This document shows, in pieces, positions 1 through 5,880 of a stretch of DNA of 7,602 bases. This stretch comes from an uncultured Alistipes sp. (GTDB lineage Bacteria > Bacteroidota > Bacteroidia > Bacteroidales > Rikenellaceae). Within the stretch, counting starts at the first letter, position 1; the number at the start of each line of letters is the position of its first letter. Where the stretch lies: contig CAJGEC010000041.1 in NCBI GenBank assembly GCA_904502285.1, positions 1 through 7,602 on the forward strand, in the 5' to 3' direction. Both the position numbers and the translations under genes were made by a program. The notes beneath the pieces were generated by a model. That model was not told the DNA's origin, did no database searches, and was given only the letters and a program-made list of their open reading frames with translations.

Positions 1-1
1 C

Positions 2-577
2 AACTTCCCATTCGGCTTCAAGGAGGTTGAGGGTATCCACTCTCGTACCGACTTCGACCTTGGTCGTCACCAGGAGTTCTCAGGCAAGAAGATTCAGTAC
101 TTCGACCCAGAGCGTGGCGAGAGCTACGTACCATACGTTGTTGAGACCTCTATCGGTGTAGACCGTATGTTCTTGCAGATTATGTCTGCAGCCTACTGCG
201 AGGAGAAGTTGGAGAATGGCGAGGAGCGCGTAGTATTGCGCATCCCTGCGGCCCTTGCTCCTACGAAGGTTGCCGTGATGCCACTTGTTAAGAAGGATGG
301 TCTTCCAGAGGTTGCTCGTCAGATTATTGCCGACTTGCAGTACGACTACAACGTAGTTTACGACGAGAAGGACTCTATCGGTAAGCGCTATCGCCGTCAG
401 GATGCTATCGGTACTCCATTCTGTGTGACCGTAGACCACGACTCATTGACAGACGGTATGGTTACTGTGCGTCACCGCGACACTATGCAGCAGGAGCGTG
501 TTAAGATCGAGGATTTGCGCGCATTGATCGAGAAGGAGGTATCATTCCGCGAGTTGTTCAAGAAGATTAAGGCTTAG
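2..577 (+). CDS. glyS: Glycyl-tRNA synthetase, single-chain (alpha2) type, C-terminal part (5' truncated)
   Basis: This cytoplasmic enzyme charges tRNA-Gly with glycine using ATP. The window holds its last 191 residues, in frame from base 2 to a TAG stop; the N-terminal catalytic part lies outside. Near visible residue 12 the Arg-Thr-Asp-Phe-Asp-Leu stretch is typical of the dimeric, archaeal/eukaryotic/Bacteroidota-type GlyRS. At about residues 48-56, Glu-Thr-Ser-Ile-Gly-Val-Asp-Arg is class II synthetase motif 3, whose Arg binds ATP. From about residue 78 to 185 follows the alpha/beta anticodon-binding (HGTP) domain, with the usual Ala-Pro-x-Lys-Val-Ala-Val start and Arg-Tyr-Arg-Arg-Gln-Asp-Ala-Ile-Gly-Thr-Pro segment. 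The frame runs open upstream of the internal ATG at 167, so that ATG is not the start. It is the first visible gene of a plus-strand cluster; a small ORF begins 4 nt after its stop. Codon choice resembles that of highly expressed genes, like sdhC and sdhA here. Confidence 0.97.
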   Translation, partial: NFPFGFKEVEGIHSRTDFDLGRHQEFSGKKIQYFDPERGESYVPYVVETSIGVDRMFLQIMSAAYCEEKLENGEERVVLRIPAALAPTKVAVMPLVKKDGLPEVARQIIADLQYDYNVVYDEKDSIGKRYRRQDAIGTPFCVTVDHDSLTDGMVTVRHRDTMQQERVKIEDLRALIEKEVSFRELFKKIKA

Positions 578-581
578 GTCT

Positions 582-692
582 ATGAGTTCGACACCCTCAA
601 AGGTACGTGTGTTGCTCACCACCGTTGCTATCATAACCATCTGCTTTATTGTGGGTTATGGCATAGGGCTGTTGGTCGGAAAATTGTTGTAG
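582..692 (+). CDS. Small single-pass membrane protein, 36 residues, unknown function
   Basis: I do not recognise this ORF as a named family. It runs from ATG 582 to TAG 690-692 and fills nearly all of the space between glyS and ruvX: 4 nt after the glyS stop and 1 nt before the ruvX ATG. The protein has a polar N-terminus with Lys7 and Arg9, then an uninterrupted hydrophobic stretch at about residues 10-33 long enough for one membrane helix, then Lys34. The second half of the helix contains small-residue spacing, Gly-Tyr-Gly-Ile-Gly followed by Val-Gly, of the kind that supports helix packing. The basic flank suggests the N-terminus faces the cytoplasm, which is inference. The tight spacing argues for translation within the glyS-ruvX-def transcript. 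The alternative is a chance ORF in a spacer, which I consider less likely given the fit and the hydrophobic pattern. Confidence 0.6.
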   Translation: MSSTPSKVRVLLTTVAIITICFIVGYGIGLLVGKLL

Positions 693-693
693 T

Positions 694-1110
694 ATGCCAC
701 GATTGATTGCCATAGACTACGGCACCAAGCGCACAGGACTTGCTGTGACCGACCCACTTGGTATCATCGCCTCGCCCTTGGAGACGGTAGATACTAAGCA
801 GTTGGAGCGCTATTTGGCCGACTACTTCGCCAAGGAGGATGTCTCGACCATCGTGGTTGGTCATCCACGCCAGATGAATGGAGAGCCTTCGGAGACTATG
901 CGCTTCATTCAGCCACTGATGGGTCGCTTGCGTCACGCTTACCCCGATAAGGTTGTTGTGGCCTACGACGAGCGTTTTACGTCGGTGCTTGCGCAGCGCA
1001 CTATTCGTGAGAGTGGTATTGGCAAGATGGCTCGACGCGATAAGTCGTTGGTGGATAAGGTGTCGGCTGCGATAATCTTGCAGGACTATATGTCGTCGCA
1101 AGGGATGTAA
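694..1110 (+). CDS. ruvX: RuvX/YqgF family putative pre-16S rRNA nuclease / Holliday junction resolvase-like protein
   Basis: A 138-residue RNase H-fold nuclease of the YqgF family. The E. coli member takes part in maturing the 16S rRNA 5' end, and the family has also been proposed to resolve Holliday junctions, so the name is a family name and not a proven activity here. Visible signatures are the N-terminal Ile-Asp-Tyr-Gly-Thr-Lys-Arg-Thr-Gly-Leu-Ala strand (catalytic Asp8), Val-Val-Gly-His-Pro at 54-58, Asn-Gly-Glu-Pro-Ser-Glu at 62-67, Asp-Glu-Arg-Phe-Thr-Ser at 92-97 (acidic Glu93), and Val-Asp-Lys-Val-Ser-Ala-Ala with Ile-Ile-Leu-Gln at 120-130 (Asp121). All expected acidic residues are present and the length is normal for the family. 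The ATG is separated by one base from the stop of the small membrane ORF, implying translational coupling. The stop is doubled (TAA TAA at 1108-1113). def follows after 30 nt. Confidence 0.95.
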   Translation: MPRLIAIDYGTKRTGLAVTDPLGIIASPLETVDTKQLERYLADYFAKEDVSTIVVGHPRQMNGEPSETMRFIQPLMGRLRHAYPDKVVVAYDERFTSVLAQRTIRESGIGKMARRDKSLVDKVSAAIILQDYMSSQGM

Positions 1111-1140
1111 TAACGTGTGTAATAATTAAATAGAATATAG

Positions 1141-1689
1141 ATGATTTACCCAATAGTTATTTACGGTTCGCAGGTTTTGCGCAACAAGTCGGAGAATATC
1201 ACCCCCGACTATCCTGAGCTAAAAAAGCTCATCGACGATATGTGGATTACGCTTGCCGAGGCTGAGGGTGTTGGTCTTGCTGCACCACAGATTGGTAAGA
1301 ACATCCGACTCTTCATTGTCGATTGCACCCCTTGGGGCGAGGACGATCCATCGTTGGCCGACTATAAGAGGGTGTTTATCAATGCCGAGATTTACGAGAG
1401 CTCGGAGGAGACTTCGTTGTTCGAGGAGGGGTGCCTCTCGTTGCCAGGATTGCACGAAAACGTGCGTCGTCCAGTGTCGATACGTATGAGATACCTCGAC
1501 GAGAATTTCGTTGAGCACGACGAGGAGTTTACAGGTAAGCCTGCGCGTGTCATTCAGCACGAGTACGACCATATCGAGGGCTTGGTATTTACCGACCACC
1601 TTGTGCCTTTGCGTAAGAATCTTATTAAGAATAAACTCCAGAAGATGGCGCGAGGCTCGTATAAGGCCTTCTACAAGACTAAGCGATAA
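1141..1689 (+). CDS. def: Peptide deformylase
   Basis: This cytoplasmic metalloenzyme, usually Fe2+-dependent, removes the N-formyl group from nascent polypeptides as they leave the ribosome. At 182 residues it is the usual length for a type I enzyme. The three defining motifs are complete: Gly-Val-Gly-Leu-Ala-Ala-Pro-Gln at 43-50, Glu-Gly-Cys-Leu-Ser at 96-100 with metal ligand Cys98, and His-Glu-Tyr-Asp-His at 140-144 with ligands His140 and His144 and catalytic Glu141. The C-terminus is Lys/Arg-rich, as in many type I enzymes, where it may aid ribosome contact. The ATG is preceded by A/T-rich sequence without a Shine-Dalgarno motif, and the 30-nt gap after ruvX shows no TAnnTTTG promoter, so it is probably co-transcribed with glyS and ruvX. 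An intrinsic terminator starts 19 nt after the stop and closes the cluster. Confidence 0.98.
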   Translation: MIYPIVIYGSQVLRNKSENITPDYPELKKLIDDMWITLAEAEGVGLAAPQIGKNIRLFIVDCTPWGEDDPSLADYKRVFINAEIYESSEETSLFEEGCLSLPGLHENVRRPVSIRMRYLDENFVEHDEEFTGKPARVIQHEYDHIEGLVFTDHLVPLRKNLIKNKLQKMARGSYKAFYKTKR

Positions 1690-1707
1690 CCGTGGCTATA
1701 TAGAATT

Positions 1708-1752
1708 GAGGGACTGAGCGTAGCAAATTATCTATGCTCAGTCTCTTTTTTT
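1708..1752 (+). terminator. Intrinsic terminator of the glyS-ruvX-def cluster
   Basis: The left arm at 1708-1723 (core GACTGAGCGTAG) pairs with 1732-1747 (core CTATGCTCAGTC), giving a stem of up to 16 bp with a few G-T wobbles. The loop is 8 nt and the stem runs directly into seven T residues at 1746-1752. It follows def by 19 nt and precedes the lipoprotein promoter, so the two units are transcriptionally separate. Confidence 0.92.
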
Positions 1753-1761
1753 GTGTTGCAA

Positions 1762-1793
1762 TGTGTGATATTGCGAAAAAATCTATATCTTTG
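1762..1793 (+). promoter_or_regulatory. Bacteroidota-type promoter for the lipoprotein gene
   Basis: TATCTTTG at 1786-1793 matches the TAnnTTTG -7 consensus exactly. The -33 element is poor: the best candidate at the expected 19-21 nt spacing is TGTG at 1762-1765, 20 nt upstream. Transcription would start near 1797, giving a leader of about 40 nt before ATG 1837. I see no strong structure in that leader. Confidence 0.7.
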
Positions 1794-1836
1794 CATCACT
1801 ATTTGTTAGGAAAATAATCAAACACTACTATTTAAC

Positions 1837-3396
1837 ATGAAAAACGTAATTAAAAATCTACTTATTGCACTTGTTGCAGTCGTTGGTCTTGTTGGTTGCG
1901 AGAAGGCAAACGATGGTGCAAAGCCAACTATTTCGGTTGAGAGTGTTGGCTCGGCAGACAATATGATTATCTTTAGCGTTAAGGCTGAGGGCGCAGATAA
2001 GTGTGCCTATATGCTCTACGATGGCGATGCTATTTCGGCAGACAAGGTTCTTGCCGATGGTGTTCAGATTAAGGGTGATGGCAACTCTACCATTGTCAAT
2101 AACCTCAATAGTGGTACCACCTACTATGTCGTTGCTGCTGCGATGAATGGAGCGGGAGCAACCCTCTCTAATACTGTTGCTATCACCACTACGGGCAATA
2201 AAGAGAACCCAGAGAATCCAGAGAACCCAGAGAACCCTGAGAATCCTGGTGGTGGCAATGATGACCTACCAGAGATTGATGGTGTGGAGAATCTAAATAT
2301 TGTCTATACTAAGGATGGTCGCTGGTATGAGTATTACAACTTCTACGTGACCCTTGTTGCGGATAATGGCGACAAACTTATCTTGGATTTCTACACGTTG
2401 GATGAGACTATGAGTTGCTACTTGCCATACGGTTCATATAACGTTGGTAACACTATCAACCCATATACCGTGCATAACGAGAGCTCTTGGTATATCCCTA
2501 ATGGTGTTGCAGATGAAGATGGCTACCTCTTCACCGATGGTTATGTAAACGTAGATGTTGCGAATGGTTACTACACTATCTACTTTATGCTCACCTACGA
2601 TGCTGATGGCACTTTGCACACCGTTCAGGGTTACTACAACGATATGCTTTCGGGAGCCACCGTTCCTAAGGGAGATGATGAGGGCGCTAAGCGCCTTATC
2701 GATGTGTTGGACGTGACCCCAACATCTTTCAAGTTCAATATTAATGCTGAGGCCGACCAGTATTGGCGTTGCTCGATTGTAGATAAGCGTATCTACAGTC
2801 AAGTAACCTCTAACCCAGGTGCTTGGGTCATCAACTACGGCTTTATGCTTCAGGGACCTCTTACGATCAATTGGGTTGATGGTCAGATGTTTGAGTATGT
2901 ACAAGGCTATCAGATGAGCGTTTCACCATCTACTACGTACCTTGTCTTGGCTGCACTGATGGATTATAGCGAAGGCAAGGAGAATAGCCTTTTGAGTGGC
3001 GTTGAGATCGTTGAGATTACCACCCCTGCTGAGGCGGCTGGAACTGGAGAGGTAGACTTCTCTATTAAGGAGATTGGCGTAAATGAGGTTACATTGTCTT
3101 GTCTCTTCGGTAGCGATGTATGGTGTTGCTATGTCGCTATGTTGGAGAGCGAGATGGTTGAGTATGCGCGTGAAAACTATCAGCAGGCAAACTGTGATTC
3201 GTTTGAGGAGTGTATGCTTTCGCTCATCCCAGGATTGAGCTATAGCTCTATGCGCCAGTTTATCCAGCCTGAGGAGAACTACGTGTGGGATGCTTTGAAC
3301 TATGATACCTACTACACTCCTTGTATCAAGGTCGTAGATCAGAGTGGCGGAGTGTCGCTTGTTATCTGCGATGAGTTTAAGACTTTGCGTCCATAG
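1837..3396 (+). CDS. Multi-domain lipoprotein with fibronectin-III-like units and an (Glu-Asn-Pro)5 linker, unknown function
   Basis: A 519-residue exported lipoprotein. The N-terminus has Lys2 and Lys6, a hydrophobic core, and a lipobox Leu-Val-Gly-Cys at 18-21, so Cys21 should be lipidated after signal peptidase II cleavage. Residues 22-26 (Glu-Lys-Ala-Asn-Asp) are only partly like the acidic/Lys surface-export signals of Bacteroidota, so cell-surface versus periplasmic location is open. About 30-119 is an FN3-like unit ending Gly-Thr-Thr-Tyr-Tyr-Val-Val-Ala. Then come (Glu-Asn-Pro)x5 and three Gly at 123-140, a Tyr-rich beta-type domain at about 145-278 that I cannot name, and two further FN3-like units at about 287-397 and 405-519. 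Each FN3-like unit ends with a Thr-Thr-Tyr or Thr-Tyr-Tyr strand and a Thr-Thr or Lys-Thr terminal strand. A cysteine recurs at the same place in all three (56, 312, 430/431), and the last unit has seven cysteines. It has its own promoter and terminator and no SusC/SusD partner in view. A binding or adhesion role is only inference. Confidence 0.9.
   Translation: MKNVIKNLLIALVAVVGLVGCEKANDGAKPTISVESVGSADNMIIFSVKAEGADKCAYMLYDGDAISADKVLADGVQIKGDGNSTIVNNLNSGTTYYVVAAAMNGAGATLSNTVAITTTGNKENPENPENPENPENPGGGNDDLPEIDGVENLNIVYTKDGRWYEYYNFYVTLVADNGDKLILDFYTLDETMSCYLPYGSYNVGNTINPYTVHNESSWYIPNGVADEDGYLFTDGYVNVDVANGYYTIYFMLTYDADGTLHTVQGYYNDMLSGATVPKGDDEGAKRLIDVLDVTPTSFKFNINAEADQYWRCSIVDKRIYSQVTSNPGAWVINYGFMLQGPLTINWVDGQMFEYVQGYQMSVSPSTTYLVLAALMDYSEGKENSLLSGVEIVEITTPAEAAGTGEVDFSIKEIGVNEVTLSCLFGSDVWCCYVAMLESEMVEYARENYQQANCDSFEECMLSLIPGLSYSSMRQFIQPEENYVWDALNYDTYYTPCIKVVDQSGGVSLVICDEFKTLRP
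2203..2247 (+). repeat. Five 9-bp in-frame tandem repeats (Glu-Asn-Pro linker)
   Basis: Five consecutive 9-bp units of the form GAGAAYCCW (third base of the Pro codon A or T) encode Glu-Asn-Pro five times, lipoprotein residues 123-137, and are followed by three Gly codons. The units differ only at synonymous third positions, so they arose or are maintained by slippage or recombination that keeps the frame. They join the first FN3-like unit to the central beta-type domain as a Pro-rich spacer. Confidence 0.95.
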
Positions 3397-3414
3397 GAGT
3401 TGGACAAAGATAGT

Positions 3415-3455
3415 AATGGCGTGTCCTAAAGATTAGGGCACGCCATTCTTTTTTT
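3415..3455 (+). terminator. Intrinsic terminator of the lipoprotein gene
   Basis: A 15-bp stem pairs 3415-3429 (AATGGCGTGTCCTAA) with 3433-3447 (TTAGGGCACGCCATT). It has one G-T wobble, a 3-nt loop, and seven T residues at 3449-3455. It begins 18 nt after the lipoprotein stop. The T-tract includes two bases of the stop codon of the convergent dehydrogenase gene (3454-3456). On the minus strand the hairpin is not followed by a good T-run, so I call it as plus-strand only; it may still shield the ends of both transcripts. Confidence 0.92.
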
Positions 3456-4269
3456 ACTTTAGCGGAGAGTCTGGCTCTTTCGCCATCACAGCGTAGAAGA
3501 GCCTATCTACAAGGCCTGGGAAGAACTTCTTCACAAAGTGTGTAGCGCGCCCCTCCCTCTCCATTAGGCAGAGACGTTTACGACGACGTATTCCCTTTGC
3601 CACGATGTGTGCCACCTCCTCAGGAGTCATCATCTTATCCTCGTTGCGAGGGGTTTCACCTTGCTGTGAGCCATCGGCCGTGAGTGCCGAGAAGCGCACG
3701 TTAGAGGCGGTGAAGCCTGGGCAGGCAGTCATAACGTGGAGTCCCTTCTTTAGGTTCTCCACACGTATAGTATCCAAGAATCCCGTCATAGCATATTTCG
3801 ACGCCGAGTACCCCGTACGTCCTGGTAGACCGTGGATTCCTGCAACCGAAGAGATGCCCACCAGCGAACCTCGCGACTCTTGTAGATGCTTTAGAGCATA
3901 TTTGGTGCAGTTTACCGTACCCCAGAAATTGACATCCATCAGACGGTGTAATACCTTGAGGTCGCAGTCGTCGAACAATGCTCTCATCGACAGACCAGCA
4001 TTGCAAATAAGTATATCTATGCGCTGGAAGTTCTGAATGGCACACTCCATAAGCTGTTTGCAATCCTCCTCTTTAGTTACGTCACATACCGAGTAGGCCA
4101 CCTTTCCACCGCGGGCCGTAATATCATCTGCCACGCGCTTCAACTCCTCCTGGCGACGTGCGCCCAATACCACCTTTGCTCCCACTTTGGCATACTCCTT
4201 GGCCATAGCCTCACCAATGCCCGAAGAGGCTCCAGTGATTACAATGACTCTATCTTTTAGAAATTTCAT
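3454..4269 (-). CDS. Classical short-chain dehydrogenase/reductase (SDR), substrate unknown
   Basis: A 271-residue NAD(P)-dependent oxidoreductase with a Rossmann fold. The cofactor motif Thr-Gly-Ala-Ser-Ser-Gly-Ile-Gly is at 12-19. Arg38-Arg39 after the second strand suggests NADP(H) preference. Asp63-Val contacts adenine and Asn90-Ala-Gly is at 90-92. The catalytic tetrad is complete: Asn114, Ser141, Tyr154 and Lys158, followed by Pro184-Gly after strand six. The C-terminal tail beyond about residue 215 has an Arg/Lys-rich stretch and a hydrophobic, aromatic segment, resembling 11beta-HSD1/DHRS7-like SDRs, some of which associate with membranes. The substrate cannot be read from sequence. 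The ATG at 4267-4269 lies 13 nt after the stop of the upstream hydrolase with no promoter between, so the two are probably one operon. The gene converges on the lipoprotein gene. Confidence 0.93.
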   Translation of the reverse strand: MKFLKDRVIVITGASSGIGEAMAKEYAKVGAKVVLGARRQEELKRVADDITARGGKVAYSVCDVTKEEDCKQLMECAIQNFQRIDILICNAGLSMRALFDDCDLKVLHRLMDVNFWGTVNCTKYALKHLQESRGSLVGISSVAGIHGLPGRTGYSASKYAMTGFLDTIRVENLKKGLHVMTACPGFTASNVRFSALTADGSQQGETPRNEDKMMTPEEVAHIVAKGIRRRKRLCLMEREGRATHFVKKFFPGLVDRLFYAVMAKEPDSPLK

Positions 4270-4282
4270 ATCACTCAGTTTG

Positions 4283-5068
4283 TTAGTCGTTTATGTCGAT
4301 TTTTAATCCGTCGTAGGCAGGGTAGATACCCTGAGGAAGCCTTGTTTCGAGTTCGCTATGTAGGCCAATCCTATGCGACATATGTGTCAGGTATGCCCTC
4401 TTGGGGGCGATACGCTTGATTATCTCCACTGCCTCATCTACCGAGAAGTGGGAACTATGCTTTTCCCAGCGTAGAGCATTGATTACAAGAGTATTAACTC
4501 CGTCGAGTTTCGCTATCTCTTCAGACGCTATATAGTTCATATCTGTTAGATAGGCGAGGCTTCCGAAGCGAAAACCTATGGAGCGAAAACGGTTGGAGTG
4601 GTCGCCCACGATAGGCTGCACTTCGAGACCCGCAATCGTAAAACTATGGTCAGTATCGAAGGTGTGTAACTCTATCTCTGGTACACCCCGATACTTATCC
4701 TTGGCGAAGGCGTAGTGGAAGTCTCGCTTTATTGCCGTGATGGTTGGCTCGTTACCGAAGATGTGTGTAGTGTGAATGGCCTTAGGGTAGTCCACGAAGT
4801 TGAAGGCTCGAACATCGTCGATACCTCCCGTATGGTCTTTATGTTCGTGTGTGAGCAGTATGGCGTCTATATGCCTTATCCCCTCGCGGAGCATCTGGTA
4901 GCGGAAGTCGGGGCCAGCATCGATGATTATACGCTTGTCCTGCCACTCCAGCATCGCCGAGGTGCGTAGTCGCTTGTCGTGGTGTGCCTCAGAACGACAA
5001 ACCTCACAATCGCAGCCTATTACAGGGACTCCCTGGGATGTTCCTGTGCCTAAGAAAGTTAGTTTCAT
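4283..5068 (-). CDS. PhnP-like metallo-beta-lactamase-fold hydrolase
   Basis: A 261-residue cytoplasmic metallohydrolase of the PhnP branch (COG1235-like), probably a phosphodiesterase on a small cyclic or nucleotide-like substrate. That activity is inferred from the family. The N-terminus has Gly-Thr-Gly-Thr-Ser-Gln-Gly-Val-Pro, then Cys19-x-Cys21-x2-Cys24, which in PhnP relatives helps form a structural zinc site. The catalytic motif His-Glu-His-Lys-Asp-His is at 74-79, with further likely ligands His157, Asp176 (Leu-Thr-Asp) and His229 (Thr-His-Met-Ser-His), so the dinuclear site looks intact. No phn phosphonate genes are nearby, so a phosphonate role is unsupported. I chose ATG 5068 over an in-frame TTG at 5083, because the TTG sits on the promoter and the family begins at Met-Lys-Leu-Thr-Phe-Leu-Gly-Thr-Gly. 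It is the first gene of a pair with the SDR 13 nt downstream. Confidence 0.92.
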   Translation of the reverse strand: MKLTFLGTGTSQGVPVIGCDCEVCRSEAHHDKRLRTSAMLEWQDKRIIIDAGPDFRYQMLREGIRHIDAILLTHEHKDHTGGIDDVRAFNFVDYPKAIHTTHIFGNEPTITAIKRDFHYAFAKDKYRGVPEIELHTFDTDHSFTIAGLEVQPIVGDHSNRFRSIGFRFGSLAYLTDMNYIASEEIAKLDGVNTLVINALRWEKHSSHFSVDEAVEIIKRIAPKRAYLTHMSHRIGLHSELETRLPQGIYPAYDGLKIDIND

Positions 5069-5072
5069 AGCA

Positions 5073-5104
5073 CAAAGATACAAAAAGTTTCTCCTCGGAG
5101 CAAC
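5073..5104 (-). promoter_or_regulatory. Promoter of the hydrolase-SDR pair, predicted near-leaderless
   Basis: Read on the minus strand, GTTG at 5104-5101 (-33) is followed after 20 nt by TATCTTTG at 5080-5073 (-7). Both element and spacing match the Bacteroidota consensus. Only 4 nt separate the -7 box from ATG 5068, so the start of transcription should fall at or within a few bases of the start codon. The spacer between the two boxes contains the short palindrome CTCCGAGGAG (5091-5100), a possible operator at low confidence. Confidence 0.8.
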
Positions 5105-5266
5105 TCTTTTATCCTCAGATATTATGATAATGGCTAAAACTAAGTATTGATACGTAGCCCTTTTCCCAGCTCAATCATATATAGATTTGTTGAGTAGGGG
5201 CTTCGAGAGTGGACAATTTGAGGGCAGCGACGCGCTTATGGTGGCTACCCAATTCTCGCCACTAAG
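5105..5266. other. Gene-free interval between the cyclo-ligase stop and the hydrolase promoter
   Basis: About 160 bp with no ORF over a dozen codons that I would defend. The cyclo-ligase transcript reads into it from the right, but I see no hairpin followed by a T-run on the minus strand, so its termination point is unclear. Weak inverted repeats are present (for example an imperfect 9-bp pairing near 5235-5264 with a 2-nt bulge), without further support for a function. Confidence 0.5.
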
Positions 5267-5803
5267 TTAGCCAACGACCACCTCATTGACCATAATATCG
5301 TGGGTGTCGTAGGGTAGTGTTTCGAAGATTTGCTCCTTGTAGGCGATACCTATCTTGTAGGCACGGAACGAGGGTTGTGACATATATTTGTCGTAGAAAC
5401 CACCGCCACGTCCTAAGCGTATGCCCGAAAGGGTGAAGGCACGTGCAGGGACAATTATGAGGTCTATCTCTTCGGGCGCTACCTCGTCGCTACCCATAGG
5501 CTCTTCGATGCCGAAGGCTCCGATGGTCATACGATCGGCACTATAGTCGTAGAAGCGCATAATGTCGCCCTCAACACGCGGAATGACTATGCGCTTGCCG
5601 AGTTGTTGCCACGCATCGAGCACCATCTTTGTTGGCACTTCATCCTTCATTGCCACAAATAGGGCTATGCAGTGGGCTCTGTGAAATTGCTCTTTAGAGA
5701 CAATCTCTCTGTATATCCTCTCGGCAGCGTTGTGGCGCTGCTCCACACTCAATTCTTTTATGCGTCGTCTCACCTCGCGACGAATCTCCATCTTATCTAC
5801 CAT
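5267..5803 (-). CDS. 5-formyltetrahydrofolate cyclo-ligase (5,10-methenyl-THF synthetase)
   Basis: A 178-residue cytoplasmic enzyme converting 5-formyl-THF to 5,10-methenyl-THF with ATP, returning a folate storage or inhibitory form to the one-carbon pool. The N-terminus is the usual Arg/Lys-rich helix (residues 6-17). Lys53-Asp-Glu-Val-Pro-Thr at 53-58 lies in the substrate-binding region, Gly-Ile-Glu-Glu-Pro is at 98-102, and Asp114-Leu-Ile-Ile-Val-Pro leads into the signature Gly-Ile-Arg-Leu-Gly-Arg-Gly-Gly-Gly-Phe-Tyr-Asp-Lys-Tyr at 127-140. The C-terminal Thr-His-Asp-Ile-Met-Val-Asn-Glu-Val-Val matches the family end. Family genes are variously called ygfA, fthC or MTHFS. I kept ATG 5803; ATG 5791 (Met5) would also keep the domain whole. 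It is divergent from sdhC and has its own -7 box about 20 nt upstream. It may be monocistronic, since the next gene downstream has its own promoter. Confidence 0.95.
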   Translation of the reverse strand: MVDKMEIRREVRRRIKELSVEQRHNAAERIYREIVSKEQFHRAHCIALFVAMKDEVPTKMVLDAWQQLGKRIVIPRVEGDIMRFYDYSADRMTIGAFGIEEPMGSDEVAPEEIDLIIVPARAFTLSGIRLGRGGGFYDKYMSQPSFRAYKIGIAYKEQIFETLPYDTHDIMVNEVVVG

Positions 5804-5821
5804 AGGTATACTATTTGACTA

Positions 5822-5829
5822 CAAAATTA
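5822..5829 (-). promoter_or_regulatory. -7 element of the cyclo-ligase promoter
   Basis: On the minus strand TAATTTTG (5829-5822) matches TAnnTTTG and lies 18 nt before ATG 5803, giving an expected leader of roughly 15 nt. No TTG or TTTG is seen at the -33 position, so the promoter may be weak or depend on an activator. Confidence 0.55.
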
Positions 5830-5880
5830 GATGTTTTTTCCGATTTAAGGACTTTTAGAGCATAAAATGTGCGATTAGGT

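Noticed and set aside
80..439. Minus-strand ORF of 119 codons inside glyS
   Set aside because: It lies wholly opposite the GlyRS motif 3 and anticodon-binding domain and has no domain of its own.
646..1101. Minus-strand ORF of 151 codons across ruvX
   Set aside because: It is antisense to a clear RuvX with all catalytic acids, and its product shows no recognisable domain. It arises from the codon bias of ruvX.
2203..2247. Short tandem repeat as a possible CRISPR-like array
   Set aside because: The units are 9 bp, directly adjacent with no spacers, and lie in frame within a coding gene.
2434..2904. Minus-strand ORF of 156 codons inside the lipoprotein gene
   Set aside because: It is antisense to a continuous 519-codon ORF with a signal peptide. 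The product lacks recognisable motifs and no promoter is visible.
5069..5083. N-terminal extension of the hydrolase from an in-frame TTG at 5083
   Set aside because: These bases are the -7 box and its flanks. The family begins at the Met-Lys-Leu-Thr-Phe-Leu-Gly-Thr-Gly that starts at 5068.
4923..5150. Plus-strand ORF of 75 codons across the hydrolase 5' end and promoter
   Set aside because: Most of it is the shadow of the hydrolase coding sequence and it has no promoter or recognisable domain. The remainder crosses the minus-strand promoter.
5235..5264. Imperfect hairpin just past the cyclo-ligase stop as a minus-strand terminator
   Set aside because: The stem needs a 2-nt bulge and a 12-nt loop, and no T-run follows on the minus strand.
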